Shown here: one piece after another, positions 32,889 through 40,106 of the stretch | Layout of the letters: each line of letters begins with the position of its first letter | Position numbering within the stretch: the stretch's first letter is position 1 | Notes under the pieces: generated by a model | What the model saw: the letters and a program-made list of their open reading frames with translations, nothing else | The model's database searches: none | What the model was told of the DNA's origin: nothing | Assembly (NCBI GenBank): GCA_021325095.1 | Contig: JAJPHV010000112.1 | Span: forward strand, 248,001-312,000 | Reading direction: 5' to 3' | Length of the DNA: 64,000 nt | From: Chloroflexota bacterium | GTDB taxonomy: Bacteria; Chloroflexota; Anaerolineae; Aggregatilineales; UBA2796 | Translations under genes and position numbers: made by a program

Positions 32889-33845
32889 TTGGCAACATAC
32901 CTTGTCACGGGGGGAGCCGGTTTCATCGGGTCGCATCTGGCAGAGGCCCTGGTCAACCGGGGCGAAAATGTCCGCGTGATCGACAACTTCTCAACGGGGA
33001 GTCGTGACAATCTCGCTCCGATGCTTGAGCATATCGATCTGCGCGAGGTTGACATTACCGACCTGGAAGCGATCCGCCCGGCCATGCAGGGGGTGGATTA
33101 CGTATTGCACCAGGCCGCGATCCCATCTGTGCCCCGCTCGGTGGCCGACCCGGCCCTGACTCACGCCGCCTGCGTGACTGGAACACTCAACGTGCTGATC
33201 GCGGCGCGGGACGCCGGGGTAAAACGTGTGGTGTATGCCGCGTCGTCCTCGGCCTATGGCGACATTGAGGGCGAATACAAGGTGGAAAGCATGGCCCCGC
33301 GTCCACAATCGCCCTATGCCGTCGCCAAGCTGGCCGGAGAATATTATTGCGAGGTCTTCTACCGGGTCTACCAGCTTGAAACGGTGGCGCTGCGCTACTT
33401 CAACGTCTTTGGCCCCCGGCAAGACCCGAACTCGCCCTACTCGGCAGTCATTCCGCTCTTCATGACGGCTATGCTGGCCGGGCGCCGCCCCACCATTTAT
33501 GGGGACGGTACGCAGTCCCGTGATTTCACCTATATCGACAATGTGGTGCACGGCAATTTGCTGGCCTGCACGGCGGATCGGGAGCGGGTGGCCGGGCAGG
33601 TGATGAACCTGGCCTGCGGCGACAGAATTTCGCTGCTCGAACTGGTAGCAACCTTGAACAAGCTGCTTGGCAAAGCCATTGAGCCGAACTTTGCCGATCC
33701 CCGACCCGGCGATGTGAAGCACTCACGCGCGGACATCCACAAAGCGGGGCAACTGCTCGGCTATGAGCCTGTCGTCTCGTTTGAGGAGGGACTGGCTCGA
33801 ACGCTGGAATGGTTCCAGAATACGCGCAGTCTATCCACTGCCTGA
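32889..33845 (+). CDS. NAD-dependent UDP-sugar epimerase (SDR family)
   Basis: 318 residues starting at TTG 32889 with GGAG ten bases upstream. An extended-SDR epimerase: Rossmann motif LVTGGAGFIGSHLAEAL, VDYVLHQAA, the catalytic triad in AASSSAYG and SPYAVAKLAGEYY (YxxxK), RYFNVFGPRQDPNSPY, and GDGTQSRDFTYIDN. This pattern is close to UDP-GlcNAc/GalNAc 4-epimerases of the WbpP type. It would supply a nucleotide sugar for the surrounding glycosyltransferases. It lies 31 bases after the WecA-like gene. Confidence 0.9.
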   Translation: MATYLVTGGAGFIGSHLAEALVNRGENVRVIDNFSTGSRDNLAPMLEHIDLREVDITDLEAIRPAMQGVDYVLHQAAIPSVPRSVADPALTHAACVTGTLNVLIAARDAGVKRVVYAASSSAYGDIEGEYKVESMAPRPQSPYAVAKLAGEYYCEVFYRVYQLETVALRYFNVFGPRQDPNSPYSAVIPLFMTAMLAGRRPTIYGDGTQSRDFTYIDNVVHGNLLACTADRERVAGQVMNLACGDRISLLELVATLNKLLGKAIEPNFADPRPGDVKHSRADIHKAGQLLGYEPVVSFEEGLARTLEWFQNTRSLSTA

Positions 33846-33864
33846 TGGTCTGTAGAGCGACGCC

Positions 33865-34977
33865 GTGAAGATCGTCCATCTTGCCAAGATGACCGGTGTC
33901 TCCGGGATGGAGAAGCACTTGCTGTCGCTGCTGCCTGGCCTGCGTGCGCATGGGATCGATGCCAGCCTGCTTGTGCTGACCGAGCGGAACAGGCCAATGG
34001 ACACTTATCTGGCCTCCATGCGACAGCTTGGCGTGCCTGCCGAATCGATCATGATCGGGGCAGACATAGACCCCGGCCTGATCGGGCGGCTGGCCCGCAG
34101 GTTCCGCGAGAGCCGCTACGACGCCGTACATACCCACCTGATCCATGCCGATTTGTACGGCATTCTGGCCGCAAAGCGGGCCGGGATACGGCGGATATTC
34201 ATGACCGGACACAACGATGATCGCTTCCGCCGCCGCTGGCCGGTGCGTCTGCTGCAAGGCTGGCTGTGGCGGCAGGTGGCGGGCGGCATCGCCATCAGCC
34301 GCGCCCTGCGCGACTTCGTGATCCGCTACGAATTCGCGCCGCCGGAGCGCGTCCACGTCGTCCATTATGGCTATGATCCCCGACCTGACCCGAATGAATC
34401 GCAGGCACGAGATGCCCTGTGCAGAGAATTGAACCTGACCCCCCAGGCCCCGATTGTCGGCTCGATGTGCCGCCTGATCGAGCAAAAGGGCCTGACCCAC
34501 GCCATCCGTGCCTTCTGGCAAATTGCGGAGCAGGTACAGGGGGCGCACTACATCATCGTCGGTGATGGCCCGCTGCGGGCCATGCTGGAACAGCAGGTTG
34601 AAGGCTTTCAACTCAAAAAGCGCGTTCACTTCCTGGGCTGGCGCGACGATGCCGCCGCGCTGCTGCCGGCCTTTGATGCGCTACTGATGCCGTCGCTATG
34701 GGAAGGTTTTGGCATCGTCGCGCTCGAAGCGATGGCGGCGCGCGTCCCGGTGATCGCGTCGCGGGTCAGCGCACTGCCGGAGATCGTCGAGAACGGCGTG
34801 ACGGGCTTCCTGACCGAACCCGCCAATGCTTCGGCGCTGGCCGAGTGCCTGCTGGACGTGTTGAACAACCCGGCGCTGGCACGCGAAATGGGTGAGAATG
34901 GCCGCCGCCGTCTGGAAGCCGAATTCGGTGTGCAGCGCATGGTGGACGGAACATTGAAAGTCTATCAATCGGCGTGA
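33865..34977 (+). CDS. GT4-family glycosyltransferase
   Basis: 370 residues starting at GTG 33865. GT-B fold: N-terminal acceptor domain with MTGVSGMEKHLLSLLPGL and DAVHTHLIHADLYG; C-terminal domain with APIVGSMCRLIEQKG, YIIVGDGPLRAMLE, VHFLGWRDDAAAL and the E-x7-E donor motif in PSLWEGFGIVALEAMAARVPVIAS. It transfers an activated sugar to a growing lipid-linked saccharide on the cytoplasmic face. Substrates cannot be read from sequence. It follows the epimerase by 19 bases. Confidence 0.9.
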   Translation: MKIVHLAKMTGVSGMEKHLLSLLPGLRAHGIDASLLVLTERNRPMDTYLASMRQLGVPAESIMIGADIDPGLIGRLARRFRESRYDAVHTHLIHADLYGILAAKRAGIRRIFMTGHNDDRFRRRWPVRLLQGWLWRQVAGGIAISRALRDFVIRYEFAPPERVHVVHYGYDPRPDPNESQARDALCRELNLTPQAPIVGSMCRLIEQKGLTHAIRAFWQIAEQVQGAHYIIVGDGPLRAMLEQQVEGFQLKKRVHFLGWRDDAAALLPAFDALLMPSLWEGFGIVALEAMAARVPVIASRVSALPEIVENGVTGFLTEPANASALAECLLDVLNNPALAREMGENGRRRLEAEFGVQRMVDGTLKVYQSA

Positions 34978-35017
34978 TGAGCGCGACTCACTTATCTCAA
35001 TCTCACTCTGACCCACG

Positions 35018-36187
35018 ATGACCCCTTCGATCAAAGTAATGCACATCATCGCCCGGCTCAATATCGGCGGCGCAGCCATCTACGTCATCCAACTGGCGGC
35101 GGCGTTTGGCGCGCCCGACTATCGCAGCCAGCTTGTATGCGGAGTCGTCGGCAAGTCCGAAGGCGACATGCGCTACGTCGCGGACGAGAAACACCTGCCG
35201 GTGACCGTGATCCCCAGCCTGGGCCGCGAGATTTCCCCGTTGGGCGACCTGGCAACCCTCTACCAGTTGTGGAAACTGATCCGCCGCGAGAGGCCGGACA
35301 TCGTGCACACCCACACCGCCAAAGCCGGGTTCGTAGGGCGGATCGCGGCGCGGCTGGCGGGTGTCCCGATTATCGTGCACACCTATCACGGCCACGTCTT
35401 CGCCGGCTATTTCAGCCCGGCCAGAACGCGGTTGTTTCTGCTGCTGGAACGTTTCTGCACGCGCCTGTCCACGCGGGTCATCACCCTGAGCGCGGCCCTA
35501 AAACGCGAACTGAGCGAGGTGTATCATGTCGCGCCACCCGACCAGATCGAGGTAATTCCACTTGGCTTTGAGCTGGAGCGGTTGGCTGCACTGAAACGGC
35601 ACGAAGGCTCATTCCGTGCACAGCACCACATTCCCGAAGCCGCGCCGCTGATCGGGATCGTGGGGCGGCTTGTACCCATCAAGAATCACGCTCTGTTCTT
35701 GCAGGCGGCCCGGTTCGTCCACGAGCAGTTGCCGGACGCCTTTTTTGCGATTGTCGGGGATGGCGAGCGCCGCGCGGAACTGGTCGAAATGGCGAGTTCA
35801 CTCGGGCTGGCAGACCGCGTGCGCTTTACGGGCTGGATCGCGGACGTGCCGCCCGTCTACGGCGCGCTGGATGTGCTGGTACTGAGTTCCAACAACGAAG
35901 GTCTGCCCGTGTCTCTGATCGAGGCGATGGCGGCGGGCGTGCCTGTCGTCTCGACCAGCGTGGGCGGCGTCCCCGATCTGCTCGATGGCGGGCAGTTGGG
36001 CGCTGTCGTACTGCCTGGCGACGTGCAGGGTATGGCAGCGGCTATTATCCGGGCGCTGACTGACCCGGCGGCGCGGGCAACCGCCGAAGCAGCGCGAAAG
36101 ATGACGTTACAGCAGTATGACATCCGCCACAGCGTTGCACAGACCGACGCGCTGTACCGGCGGCTTGTCCAGGCACGGCAGCGATGA
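35018..36187 (+). CDS. GT4-family glycosyltransferase
   Basis: 389 residues, GT-B fold. Seen: HIIARLNIGGAAIYVIQLA at the N-terminus, DIVHTHTAKAGFVGRIAARLAGVP and VHTYHGHVFAGYFSP in the acceptor domain, IGIVGRLVPIKNHALFL and FAIVGDGERRAELVE in the donor domain, and the E-x7-E motif in LSSNNEGLPVSLIEAMAAGVPVV. This resembles WbpH/WbnE-type GT4 enzymes that follow a WecA-like priming step. Its stop codon overlaps the next start (ATGA). Confidence 0.9.
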   Translation: MTPSIKVMHIIARLNIGGAAIYVIQLAAAFGAPDYRSQLVCGVVGKSEGDMRYVADEKHLPVTVIPSLGREISPLGDLATLYQLWKLIRRERPDIVHTHTAKAGFVGRIAARLAGVPIIVHTYHGHVFAGYFSPARTRLFLLLERFCTRLSTRVITLSAALKRELSEVYHVAPPDQIEVIPLGFELERLAALKRHEGSFRAQHHIPEAAPLIGIVGRLVPIKNHALFLQAARFVHEQLPDAFFAIVGDGERRAELVEMASSLGLADRVRFTGWIADVPPVYGALDVLVLSSNNEGLPVSLIEAMAAGVPVVSTSVGGVPDLLDGGQLGAVVLPGDVQGMAAAIIRALTDPAARATAEAARKMTLQQYDIRHSVAQTDALYRRLVQARQR

Positions 36188-38685
36188 GGCACAAACAGGA
36201 ATTGACCTCCCCCCCGGCCCCTCTTCACCAGCGTGGAGCGGAGGGTCAGTTCGCCCCCGGTTCTCCTCCTCTGCTTGCGGTGAGGGAGGCAGGGGGTGAG
36301 GTTAACACCGTGCTGCGCCGGGCTATCCGCGCGGCGGGGCTGTTTGGGCTGCTGGTGGCGCTATACTTCACGACATACAGCGGCCAGCCCAACAGCAGCG
36401 ACGAACTGGTGCTGTTCGACGCCGTGCACAGCCTGGTTCAGTATGGCACGCTTGAACTGGCTTACAGCAGCGACCAGCGCCCCTACATGCACCAGCCCGA
36501 ACCCGTCATTGCGCTGTCGCTGGACATCGAGCCGATGCAGGTTTATGCCGCCGCGCCACTCCTGTGGGTGGCGCTGCACGTGCCTGGCATCGGGCTGGTG
36601 CAGACCGTCTGGCTGTTGAACATCTTCGTCACGGCGCTGACGGCAGTGGTGCTGTATTACTACGGGATCGCCCTGGGCTACGCGGATCGGGCAGCGCTGG
36701 TGGTGGCCCTGATCTTCGGCACGACGACCATTGCCTGGCCGTACAGCCGCATGTTCTTCCGCGAGCCGCTTTTTACACTGCTGGCGCTGACCTGTGCCTA
36801 CTGCCTGGAACGCTGGCGGCAGCAGCTTGACGCGGGCCACCTCTACCCCGGCTGGCTGGCCGGTGCGCTGCTGTCATTGACCGGCACTCTGTTCACAAAA
36901 GAAGCCAGTCTGCTGCTCGTTCCGACCCTGCTCTTCGTGGCGCTGCCCGGTGCGGTCCGCCGACTGTTCAACCGGCGCGTGCTGCTCACGCTGGCCGTGT
37001 TGATTGCGCTGATTGTCGTGTCAGTGACGCTGTACCGGCAGTTGTTCCCGTCCGGGCGCTTCAGCAACCTGATGGACAGAGTGCGCGGCGTAGACCTGAC
37101 CTACCTGACCGTTGCGCTGCCCGCCTACCTGTTCAGCCCCGGAGCAAGCCTGTGGGCCTTTTCGCCTGTCTTACTGCTTGGCTGGGCAGGCGCGTACAGC
37201 CTGGCAAGGCGGCGCGCGGCGCGGCAGGTTTTGATCCCGCTGTTCATGCTCCTCTCCATCACAGTGGGCTACAGCATTTTGCAGGGGCCAAACTGGTACA
37301 GCGGCAAAGGCTGGGGACCGCGCTATCTCGTCCCGATCACGCCGTTCCTGGCGCTGTGGCTGCTGCCTGTGGCAACGACGCTGCTCAACCGGCGCGTGGT
37401 GGTCTGGAAACAAGTCCTAGCGGTTGGCCTGACGGCGCAGAGCTTCCTGATCCAGATCATCGCACTGACCGTCCCTATCGAGGCATTCGGCAACTACCTG
37501 TACAATGAGAGTGTGGCCCTCCATCGCCTCAACAGGCTGGTCGTGCCCTGGCAGGAAGGCACGTGGAATCCGCTGTACATTCCGCCCGTCGTCAATGCCC
37601 ACCAGTACGCCGCGCCCTCACCCATCGCCTGGATCGTGACCCATTCGGGTGTGCTGGTCGTGCCGCTGTGCCTGCTGGCAGCGGGCGCATCGATTTACGC
37701 CATCACGCGACGGATGGCGTCACGGCGAGCGGGTGGGTTGGCCGTCAGCGCGATAGCCGTGAGCCTAGTGGTCATGCTGTACGTGGGGCTGCGCGCCTTC
37801 TACACGGACGTGCGAATAGCCGGCAGCAATCCCGGTCTGTTCGAGATGTTGGATCGGATCGATGCAGGCGTGCGGCCCGGCGACGCTGTACTGCTCAACG
37901 ATGCCTCTTTCCGTCTGATCTTCATGAACTACTACAAGCGCCCGGAGCCGGCGTACCTGATGCCCGTTGCGCCCGGCGAGCGCCTCGACCTGGATCAGCC
38001 ACCGGAGATCGTGACCAATAACCCCGAAGACCGCCCGCACCCGATCATCTCTGAGATGCTGGCGCGGCTGGCGCAGAGCACCTCACGCTGGTGGTTCGTG
38101 ACCGAGTTCGGGCCATTCTCGAAGGGGCGGCTGCGCCCCATCGAGCAATACCTGGCGCGGCACTACTTCCCGGTAGATGAGGTGTATGCTGATCCGAACG
38201 TGGCGCGGTTGCTACGTTTCGCCCCGGTCAGCGCGCCGCCGGATCGCGTCCCGCCCTGGCCGCAGTATCCCGTCAATGCGAACTTTGGCGCGGCGACGCT
38301 GGTGGGCTTTGACCTGCCGTGCGGCGCGACGATCAAGCGCGGGACGATGCTGCCGGTGGCGCTGTTGTGGCGCCACGAGGGCTGGGGCGACGTGCCGCCT
38401 TTTGACTACAGCGTCAACGTGTCGCTGATCAATCGGGAAGGAGCCGCCGTCGCGCAGCGCGCGCAGCCGCCGCTTGCCACCTTCGGGCCGATGTCGCAGT
38501 GGGTTAACGGGGGTTACTACCACGACAACCACGCCCTCGAAGTGCCCGCCGACCTGCCGCCGGGCGATTATGAATTGTGGGTGCTGATCTTCGACTGGCG
38601 GGATGGACATCGCCTGCCCGTGCGAAGCGCGACAGGCGTGACAGCCGACCACGTGACGATTGCCACGATCAGGGTCACGAGCTAG
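36184..38685 (+). CDS. Large multi-pass membrane protein (GT-C/PMT-like), N-terminus encoded by a repeat
   Basis: 833 residues from ATG 36184, which overlaps the upstream stop by four bases. Residues 8-41 are encoded by palindromic repeat copy 6 (SPPAPLHQRGAEG, then SPPLLAVREAGGEV), so the ancestral start may be GTG 36310 with a GAGG supplied by the repeat. From residue 50 come about ten membrane helices and a first extracytoplasmic loop with acidic residues (NSSDELVLFDAVHSL), as in GT-C glycosyltransferases of the GT39/GT83 type; YGPRYLVPITPF-like text (GKGWGPRYLVPITPFLALWLL) is also typical. Residues 560-830 are soluble and beta-rich. It probably modifies a glycan at the outer face; activity is not proven. 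Confidence 0.8.
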   Translation: MRHKQELTSPPAPLHQRGAEGQFAPGSPPLLAVREAGGEVNTVLRRAIRAAGLFGLLVALYFTTYSGQPNSSDELVLFDAVHSLVQYGTLELAYSSDQRPYMHQPEPVIALSLDIEPMQVYAAAPLLWVALHVPGIGLVQTVWLLNIFVTALTAVVLYYYGIALGYADRAALVVALIFGTTTIAWPYSRMFFREPLFTLLALTCAYCLERWRQQLDAGHLYPGWLAGALLSLTGTLFTKEASLLLVPTLLFVALPGAVRRLFNRRVLLTLAVLIALIVVSVTLYRQLFPSGRFSNLMDRVRGVDLTYLTVALPAYLFSPGASLWAFSPVLLLGWAGAYSLARRRAARQVLIPLFMLLSITVGYSILQGPNWYSGKGWGPRYLVPITPFLALWLLPVATTLLNRRVVVWKQVLAVGLTAQSFLIQIIALTVPIEAFGNYLYNESVALHRLNRLVVPWQEGTWNPLYIPPVVNAHQYAAPSPIAWIVTHSGVLVVPLCLLAAGASIYAITRRMASRRAGGLAVSAIAVSLVVMLYVGLRAFYTDVRIAGSNPGLFEMLDRIDAGVRPGDAVLLNDASFRLIFMNYYKRPEPAYLMPVAPGERLDLDQPPEIVTNNPEDRPHPIISEMLARLAQSTSRWWFVTEFGPFSKGRLRPIEQYLARHYFPVDEVYADPNVARLLRFAPVSAPPDRVPPWPQYPVNANFGAATLVGFDLPCGATIKRGTMLPVALLWRHEGWGDVPPFDYSVNVSLINREGAAVAQRAQPPLATFGPMSQWVNGGYYHDNHALEVPADLPPGDYELWVLIFDWRDGHRLPVRSATGVTADHVTIATIRVTS
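36205..36303. repeat. Dispersed palindromic repeat, copy 6, inside a reading frame
   Basis: GACCTCCCCCCCGGCCCCTC, an eroded TTCACCAGCGTGGAG centre, then a second unit with CTCCTCCTCTGCTTGCGG and TGAGGGAGGCAGGGGGTGAGG. It lies in frame after ATG 36184 with no stop codon, and its right end carries a GAGG eight bases before GTG 36310. Confidence 0.8.
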
Positions 38686-38752
38686 ACCTCACCCCATCCC
38701 CTCTCTGCGCAGCGGAGGCCCGAAACTCCGTTTCGGCGGGGTGGGGTGAGCT
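38684..38752. repeat. Dispersed palindromic repeat, copy 7
   Basis: It lies between the convergent membrane-protein and rsgA genes and touches both stop codons. ACCTCACCCCATCCCCTCTC at the left pairs with the right GGGGTGGGGTGAG; a nested hairpin CCGAAActccgTTTCGG sits between. Bases 38713-38742 match 5545-5574 of copy 2 in reverse orientation over 30 bases. Confidence 0.8.
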
Positions 38753-39695
38753 AATACACATACTGCGCTTCTAGCTCTTCACGCAGCCGCAGGTAGCTGT
38801 CGTAGCGCTCCGGCGAAATCTCGCCCGCTGCCACCGCCGCTCGCACGCCGCAGCCCGGTTCGTCGGTGTGCCTGCAATCGCTGAAACGACACTCGGCCAC
38901 GTGCGGGTGAATCTCGCGGAAATAAGCGTCGAGTTCATCCGGCTCCACGTCCCAGGGCGCGATGGATCGAATACCCGGCGTATCAGCGACATATCCGCCC
39001 TCGGCCAGGGGGATCAATTCGGCAGTCACCGTTGTGTGGCGGCCCTTGGTCAGCTTGGTGCTGACGTGGCTGACAGCGCGGCCCAGGCCCGGCTGCACGG
39101 CATTCAAGAGGCTGGTCTTGCCAACGCCCGACGGCCCCGTAAAGACCGAAATCTTGCCCACCAAAAGGCGGTGCAGCGCTTCAATGTTGATCCGCTGCTC
39201 GGCGCTGACGTAGAGCACCGGATAGCCGATTCGTTCGTACAAGCCAAACGTCGCGCGTGCTTTGCCCTCGGCCAGATCGATCTTGTTGACGACGATGGCA
39301 ATCGAAGGGATTTCGGCTTTTTCTGCTGCCACCAGCAGCCGATCCAGCATCCGCAGGTGCGGATCGGGATGTGCAGCCGCGAACACAAAGACCGCCTGAT
39401 CCGGGTTGGCAATGATCACCTGCTCGCGCTCGGTGGATGTCCCCGCGTAATTCGACGGCTCGACGCGAGACAGCACCCGTTCACGGGGCGCAATGGCCTT
39501 GATGACGCCGGTCCCATCGCTGTTGATTTCGATGGTGACGCGATCTCCGATGACGCACAATTCGGTTTTTTTGCTGGCTTGCTTGAGTGTGCCCCGCAAC
39601 TGGCAGGTGACGAGGCCGCTGTTGGTCTGGACGGTGAAAAAGCCACTCTGGGTCTTGACGACGAGGCCGGTTTCCTCAGTTCTGCTCAATACCAT
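38751..39695 (-). CDS. rsgA: Ribosome small subunit-dependent GTPase A
   Basis: 314 residues of the circularly permuted GTPase RsgA (YjeQ), which matures the 30S subunit. An N-terminal OB fold (TNSGLVTCQLRGTLKQ) precedes G-motifs in permuted order: VNKIDLAE (G4), VSAEQ (G5), VFTGPSGVGKTSLLNAV (G1/P-loop) and VADTPGI (G3). The C-terminal zinc finger is CRFSDCRHTDEPGCGVRAAV, with the Cys/His ligands present. ATG 39695 has GGGAG just upstream. The 5' leader contains a promoter, a 20-codon ORF and a terminator-like hairpin (see separate entries), suggesting attenuation. Confidence 0.93.
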   Translation of the reverse strand: MVLSRTEETGLVVKTQSGFFTVQTNSGLVTCQLRGTLKQASKKTELCVIGDRVTIEINSDGTGVIKAIAPRERVLSRVEPSNYAGTSTEREQVIIANPDQAVFVFAAAHPDPHLRMLDRLLVAAEKAEIPSIAIVVNKIDLAEGKARATFGLYERIGYPVLYVSAEQRINIEALHRLLVGKISVFTGPSGVGKTSLLNAVQPGLGRAVSHVSTKLTKGRHTTVTAELIPLAEGGYVADTPGIRSIAPWDVEPDELDAYFREIHPHVAECRFSDCRHTDEPGCGVRAAVAAGEISPERYDSYLRLREELEAQYVY

Positions 39696-39729
39696 TTGCT
39701 CCCTGACTGTGCTCCTCTTTCTTGAAAAT

Positions 39730-39763
39730 GGGCAACAAAAACGCTACGGCTTTGCCCGTAGCG
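39730..39763 (-). terminator. Terminator-like hairpin in the rsgA leader
   Basis: On the minus strand CGCTACGG and CCGTAGCG form a perfect 8-bp stem with a six-base loop, followed immediately by TTTTTGTT. It lies 42 bases upstream of the rsgA start codon, between a mini-ORF and rsgA, where it could act as an attenuator. Confidence 0.75.
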
Positions 39764-39797
39764 CAGGAGTCACGGCCCAGGGAAAGGTACGCGCCAA

Positions 39798-39860
39798 TCA
39801 GATAACAATCTCCTGCGGGGCAAAGCAAACGATCCTTCCAAAACGCCATGCGGGTTTCAT
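39798..39860 (-). CDS. Possible 20-residue leader peptide upstream of rsgA
   Basis: ATG 39860 has a strong AAAGGAG ribosome binding site seven bases upstream and opens a 20-codon frame (MKPAWRFGRIVCFAPQEIVI) ending in TGA at 39798. It lies between a promoter-like pair of boxes and the terminator hairpin before rsgA. No run of one amino acid is seen. Its role as a translated leader is inference from the ribosome binding site and position. Confidence 0.45.
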   Translation of the reverse strand: MKPAWRFGRIVCFAPQEIVI

Positions 39861-39901
39861 CGATTTGCTCCTTTCCCCTGTTGTGTCATGAAGTCATCAT
39901 C

Positions 39902-39930
39902 AGCGTAGCACCAGACAGTTTTGGTGTCAA
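39902..39930 (-). promoter_or_regulatory. Promoter-like boxes of the rsgA leader transcript
   Basis: On the minus strand a perfect TTGACA (39930-39925) is followed after exactly 17 bases by TACGCT (39907-39902). The -35 box is strong and the -10 box weak. The transcript would start near 39895 and contain the leader ORF and hairpin. Confidence 0.5.
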
Positions 39931-40006
39931 CGGGTAGATTCATTGAGGAAACCGTGCAAAATCAGGCCATCGGATTGTACGAATTCGATTTGAGCGCTCA
40001 ATTGGC

Positions 40007-40081
40007 TTGTCCCGGTCAATTTGCTACCATTGTCCGTAGCAATGCCGTGAGTTGTCATGAGACAATGAGCTACCCCTTGTC
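40007..40081. promoter_or_regulatory. Array of four TTGTC repeats upstream of the MocR gene
   Basis: TTGTC occurs at 40007, 40030, 40052 and 40077, spaced 22-25 bases, i.e. about two helical turns. One copy is part of TTGTCATGAGACAA; flanking palindromes are TTGAGCGCTCAA (39990-40001) and TTGCTAC-N8-GTAGCAA (40021-40042). MocR-family regulators typically bind such direct repeats in their own promoters. Confidence 0.45.
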
Positions 40082-40106
40082 TATGTCAATGAGTCCGGGA
40101 GGTCGC

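Noticed and set aside
36184-36309. The first 42 codons as a genuine signal or membrane segment
   Set aside because: They are encoded by a repeat element and are not hydrophobic; the membrane protein proper begins near codon 43-50.
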